The notes under the pieces were generated by a model. It saw only the letters and a program-made list of their open reading frames with translations. It did not search any database and was not told the origin of the DNA. Shown in pieces: positions 62,637 through 64,000 of a stretch of DNA of 64,000 nt. This DNA comes from Actinosynnema pretiosum (GTDB lineage Bacteria > Actinomycetota > Actinomycetes > Mycobacteriales > Pseudonocardiaceae), in the NCBI RefSeq assembly GCF_024171695.1, contig NZ_JAMTCF010000003.1:419548-483547 (forward strand). The letters run 5' to 3'. The position numbers and the translations under genes are program-made. Position 1 is the stretch's first letter; every line of letters starts with the position of its first letter.

Positions 62637-63203
62637 GTCGCGCGTGAACGCCCCAACGCGCTGCGACGCACCACGCGGCGCAGTTCGGTTCGCGCCGCCG
62701 TTCCACGCGCGGGGGCGGGCCGCACTGACCTGCACCCCCGGATTGAGCCGTGCCGAACCGCGCCCAGATCGGGCCGCACTGACCTGCACCTCCGGATCGA
62801 GCTGTACCGAACCGCGCCTGGTGAGTTTGTCGGGCCTCGCTCGACGAGCCGTGAGGAACCGCGCTGCCAGTCAGTCCGCGCTGCCAGTAGTCCGCGCCGT
62901 TCTGGTGCCGCCGCGCTTCAACAAGCAGACCTCGGCCTTTCCGCTGGCCGCCACCGCGATCGGCCACTTCGTCGGCGGTCTGATCCGCGTGGGCCTGCTT
63001 GCGTTGCTGGCCCCAACCTTCGCCGCGCCCGCCAACGACATCGGCGCCCCCCGGCTCTCCGGCGCCCCCGGCTCTTCGTCGACATCGATGCCCTCGGCTC
63101 TCCGCCGTCATGGCACCCTGCCGAGGAATTCCTTGCCGAAGAGCGCCTGGGTGAGCGCCTGCCGGGGCGGATTTCCGTGGCGGGGCGGACGTTCACGCGC
63201 GCT
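62637..63203. other. Intergenic region, no supported gene
   Basis: About 570 bp between arfB and the LacI gene holds direct repeats but no frame with convincing starts, homology or composition. Long frames exist on both strands only because stops are rare. Confidence 0.5.
62717..62818. repeat. Pair of 48-bp direct repeats
   Basis: Two copies, 62717-62764 and 62771-62818, differ at about four positions and are separated by 6 bp. Both start GGGCCGCACTGACCTGCACC and end ACCGCGCC. A further short repeat (CTGCCAGTCAGTCCGCG/CTGCCAGTAGTCCGCG) lies at about 62862-62898. Confidence 0.75.
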
Positions 63204-64000
63204 TCAGCGGGATGCTTCTCGGTGGGGCGGCTGCGCCGTCGTCGCGCGTACCACCAGCGTCGGGCGCAGCAGTCGTCGCACCGGTTCCGCCCGTCCGCCG
63301 CCCGCCCGTTCCAGCAGCGCCAGCGCTGCCAGCCTGCCCAGTTCGTTGCGCGGCTGGTCCACCGTGGTCAGCGAGACGTGCCTCAGCGCTGCCAGGGACG
63401 TGTTGTCGTAGCCCACCACGGACACGTCGTACGGCACCCGGAGGCCTGCTTCCTCCAGTGCGGAGATCGCGCCCACGGCGTTGGCGTCGTTGCACGCCAC
63501 CAGCGCCGTCGGCATCCTGCCGCGCGCCGACAACTCCCGCACCGCCGCCGCGCCCGCCGCGTCGGTGTACTCGCTGCCCACCACCAGCGGCGCCAGGCCG
63601 TGCGCTGCCATGCTCGCCAGGTAGCCGCGCCTGCGCGGTCCGGCCTGGGCGCCCTGGCCGCCGTCCAGGTGCGCGATCTCCTTGTGCCCCAACGACACCA
63701 GGTGGTCCACGGCCAGTCCGATGCCGAGCACCCCGTCGTCGTTCACCGTGTCCACGGTGGACAACCGCGACGACCGGGCCACCAGCACCACCGGCGTCTG
63801 CGCCGCCGCGCCCGCGATCGTCGACGACGGCACCACCGGCGACAGCAGCGCGAGCCCGGCGGGCCGGAACGACAGCAGGCTCTGCACCGCCCCCCTCTCC
63901 CGCGCCGGTGACCGCCCGCCGGTGTTCATGATCAGGTCGTAGCCCCGCTCCCGCGCCACCGCGTCGATCCCGTCGACCACCTCGGCGAAGAACGCGTTGT
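63204..64000 (-). CDS. LacI family transcriptional regulator (partial, N-terminus off window)
   Basis: About 265 residues of the sugar-binding domain are visible: FFAEVVDGIDAVARERGYDL then IMNTGGR, RPAGLALLSPV, VDTVNDDGVLGIGLAVDHLV then SLGHKEIAHL, DANAVGAISALEEAGLRVPY and VSVVGYDNTSLAALRHVSLT. The HTH lies beyond position 64000. It ends with RPTLVVRATT, the usual LacI C-terminal strand. Ligand unknown. Confidence 0.92.
   Translation of the reverse strand, partial: NAFFAEVVDGIDAVARERGYDLIMNTGGRSPARERGAVQSLLSFRPAGLALLSPVVPSSTIAGAAAQTPVVLVARSSRLSTVDTVNDDGVLGIGLAVDHLVSLGHKEIAHLDGGQGAQAGPRRRGYLASMAAHGLAPLVVGSEYTDAAGAAAVRELSARGRMPTALVACNDANAVGAISALEEAGLRVPYDVSVVGYDNTSLAALRHVSLTTVDQPRNELGRLAALALLERAGGGRAEPVRRLLRPTLVVRATTAQPPHREASR

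Noticed and set aside
62644..63411. 255-aa plus-strand ORF after arfB
   Set aside because: Composition is repeat-derived, it runs into the LacI gene on the other strand, and no ribosome site or homology is apparent.

Overview
The window is high-GC DNA (low seventies percent by eye) with dense genes, many GTG starts, and frequent GTGA/ATGA stop-start overlaps. It also carries EspG and PPE-like type VII substrates, DUF3558 lipoproteins, a mycothiol-dependent isomerase-family protein, SigE-family ECF sigma factors and an XRE/DUF5753 regulator. Together these suggest a filamentous actinomycete of the Pseudonocardiales, resembling Actinosynnema, Saccharothrix or Lentzea. That placement is inference; I ran no search.

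Layout. 1-5119: partial SDR, aldo/keto reductase, DUF427, fructose-bisphosphate aldolase, DUF3151 and FUSC genes. 5120-5607: non-coding, with a long imperfect inverted repeat. 5608-9759: secreted GH16 hydrolase, secreted HNH nuclease with a coupled 83-aa protein, lipid/NAD-kinase-like protein and purA. 9864-12457: short leader peptide and an alkanesulfonate monooxygenase, then a secreted glycerophosphodiesterase. 12679-16964: TRAP-TAXI transporter and purD. 17025-23056: tandemly duplicated, partly decayed type VII-linked module (helical protein, DUF3558 lipoprotein, PPE-like protein, EspG). 23066-31012: aminotransferase, HAD, threonine aldolase, two ECF sigma/membrane-protein pairs around a TetR gene, and purB. 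31090-38166: lipoprotein, polar amino-acid ABC transporter, purC, DUF2334, MBL, epimerase and DUF3800 genes. 38394-41556: purSQL. 41623-49202: two GH25 lysozymes, two pentapeptide-repeat membrane proteins, a GGDEF/EAL protein and an alcohol dehydrogenase. 49320-56263: a second DUF3558/helical/PPE/EspG module, small lipoproteins, and an EspC-like protein with a DUF1023-type hydrolase. 56537-60002: DinB/MDMPI-family protein, purF and purM. 60354-62636: XRE regulator translationally coupled to a long heptapeptide-repeat membrane protein, then arfB. 63204-64000: partial LacI regulator.

How the genes work together. Nine purine genes (purA, D, B, C, S, Q, L, F, M) are spread over about 52 kb, mostly as single genes or short operons, and cover most steps from PRPP to AMP. 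Only purN, purK/purE and purH are missing here. Interleaved are three cassettes that look like type VII secretion substrates with chaperones or partners. No ESX core machinery (EccB/C/D/E, MycP) lies in the window, so their products would have to use a secretion system encoded elsewhere. Many genes have a TANNNT -10 box 6-8 nt before the start codon, which fits leaderless transcription.

The least familiar item is the gene at 61175-62194. It encodes about 36 heptapeptide units followed by two membrane segments and begins inside the stop codon of an XRE regulator. The second most unusual feature is the 17-20 kb array, where copies of a two-gene unit have duplicated, fused and decayed, carrying a copy of the purD tail with them.
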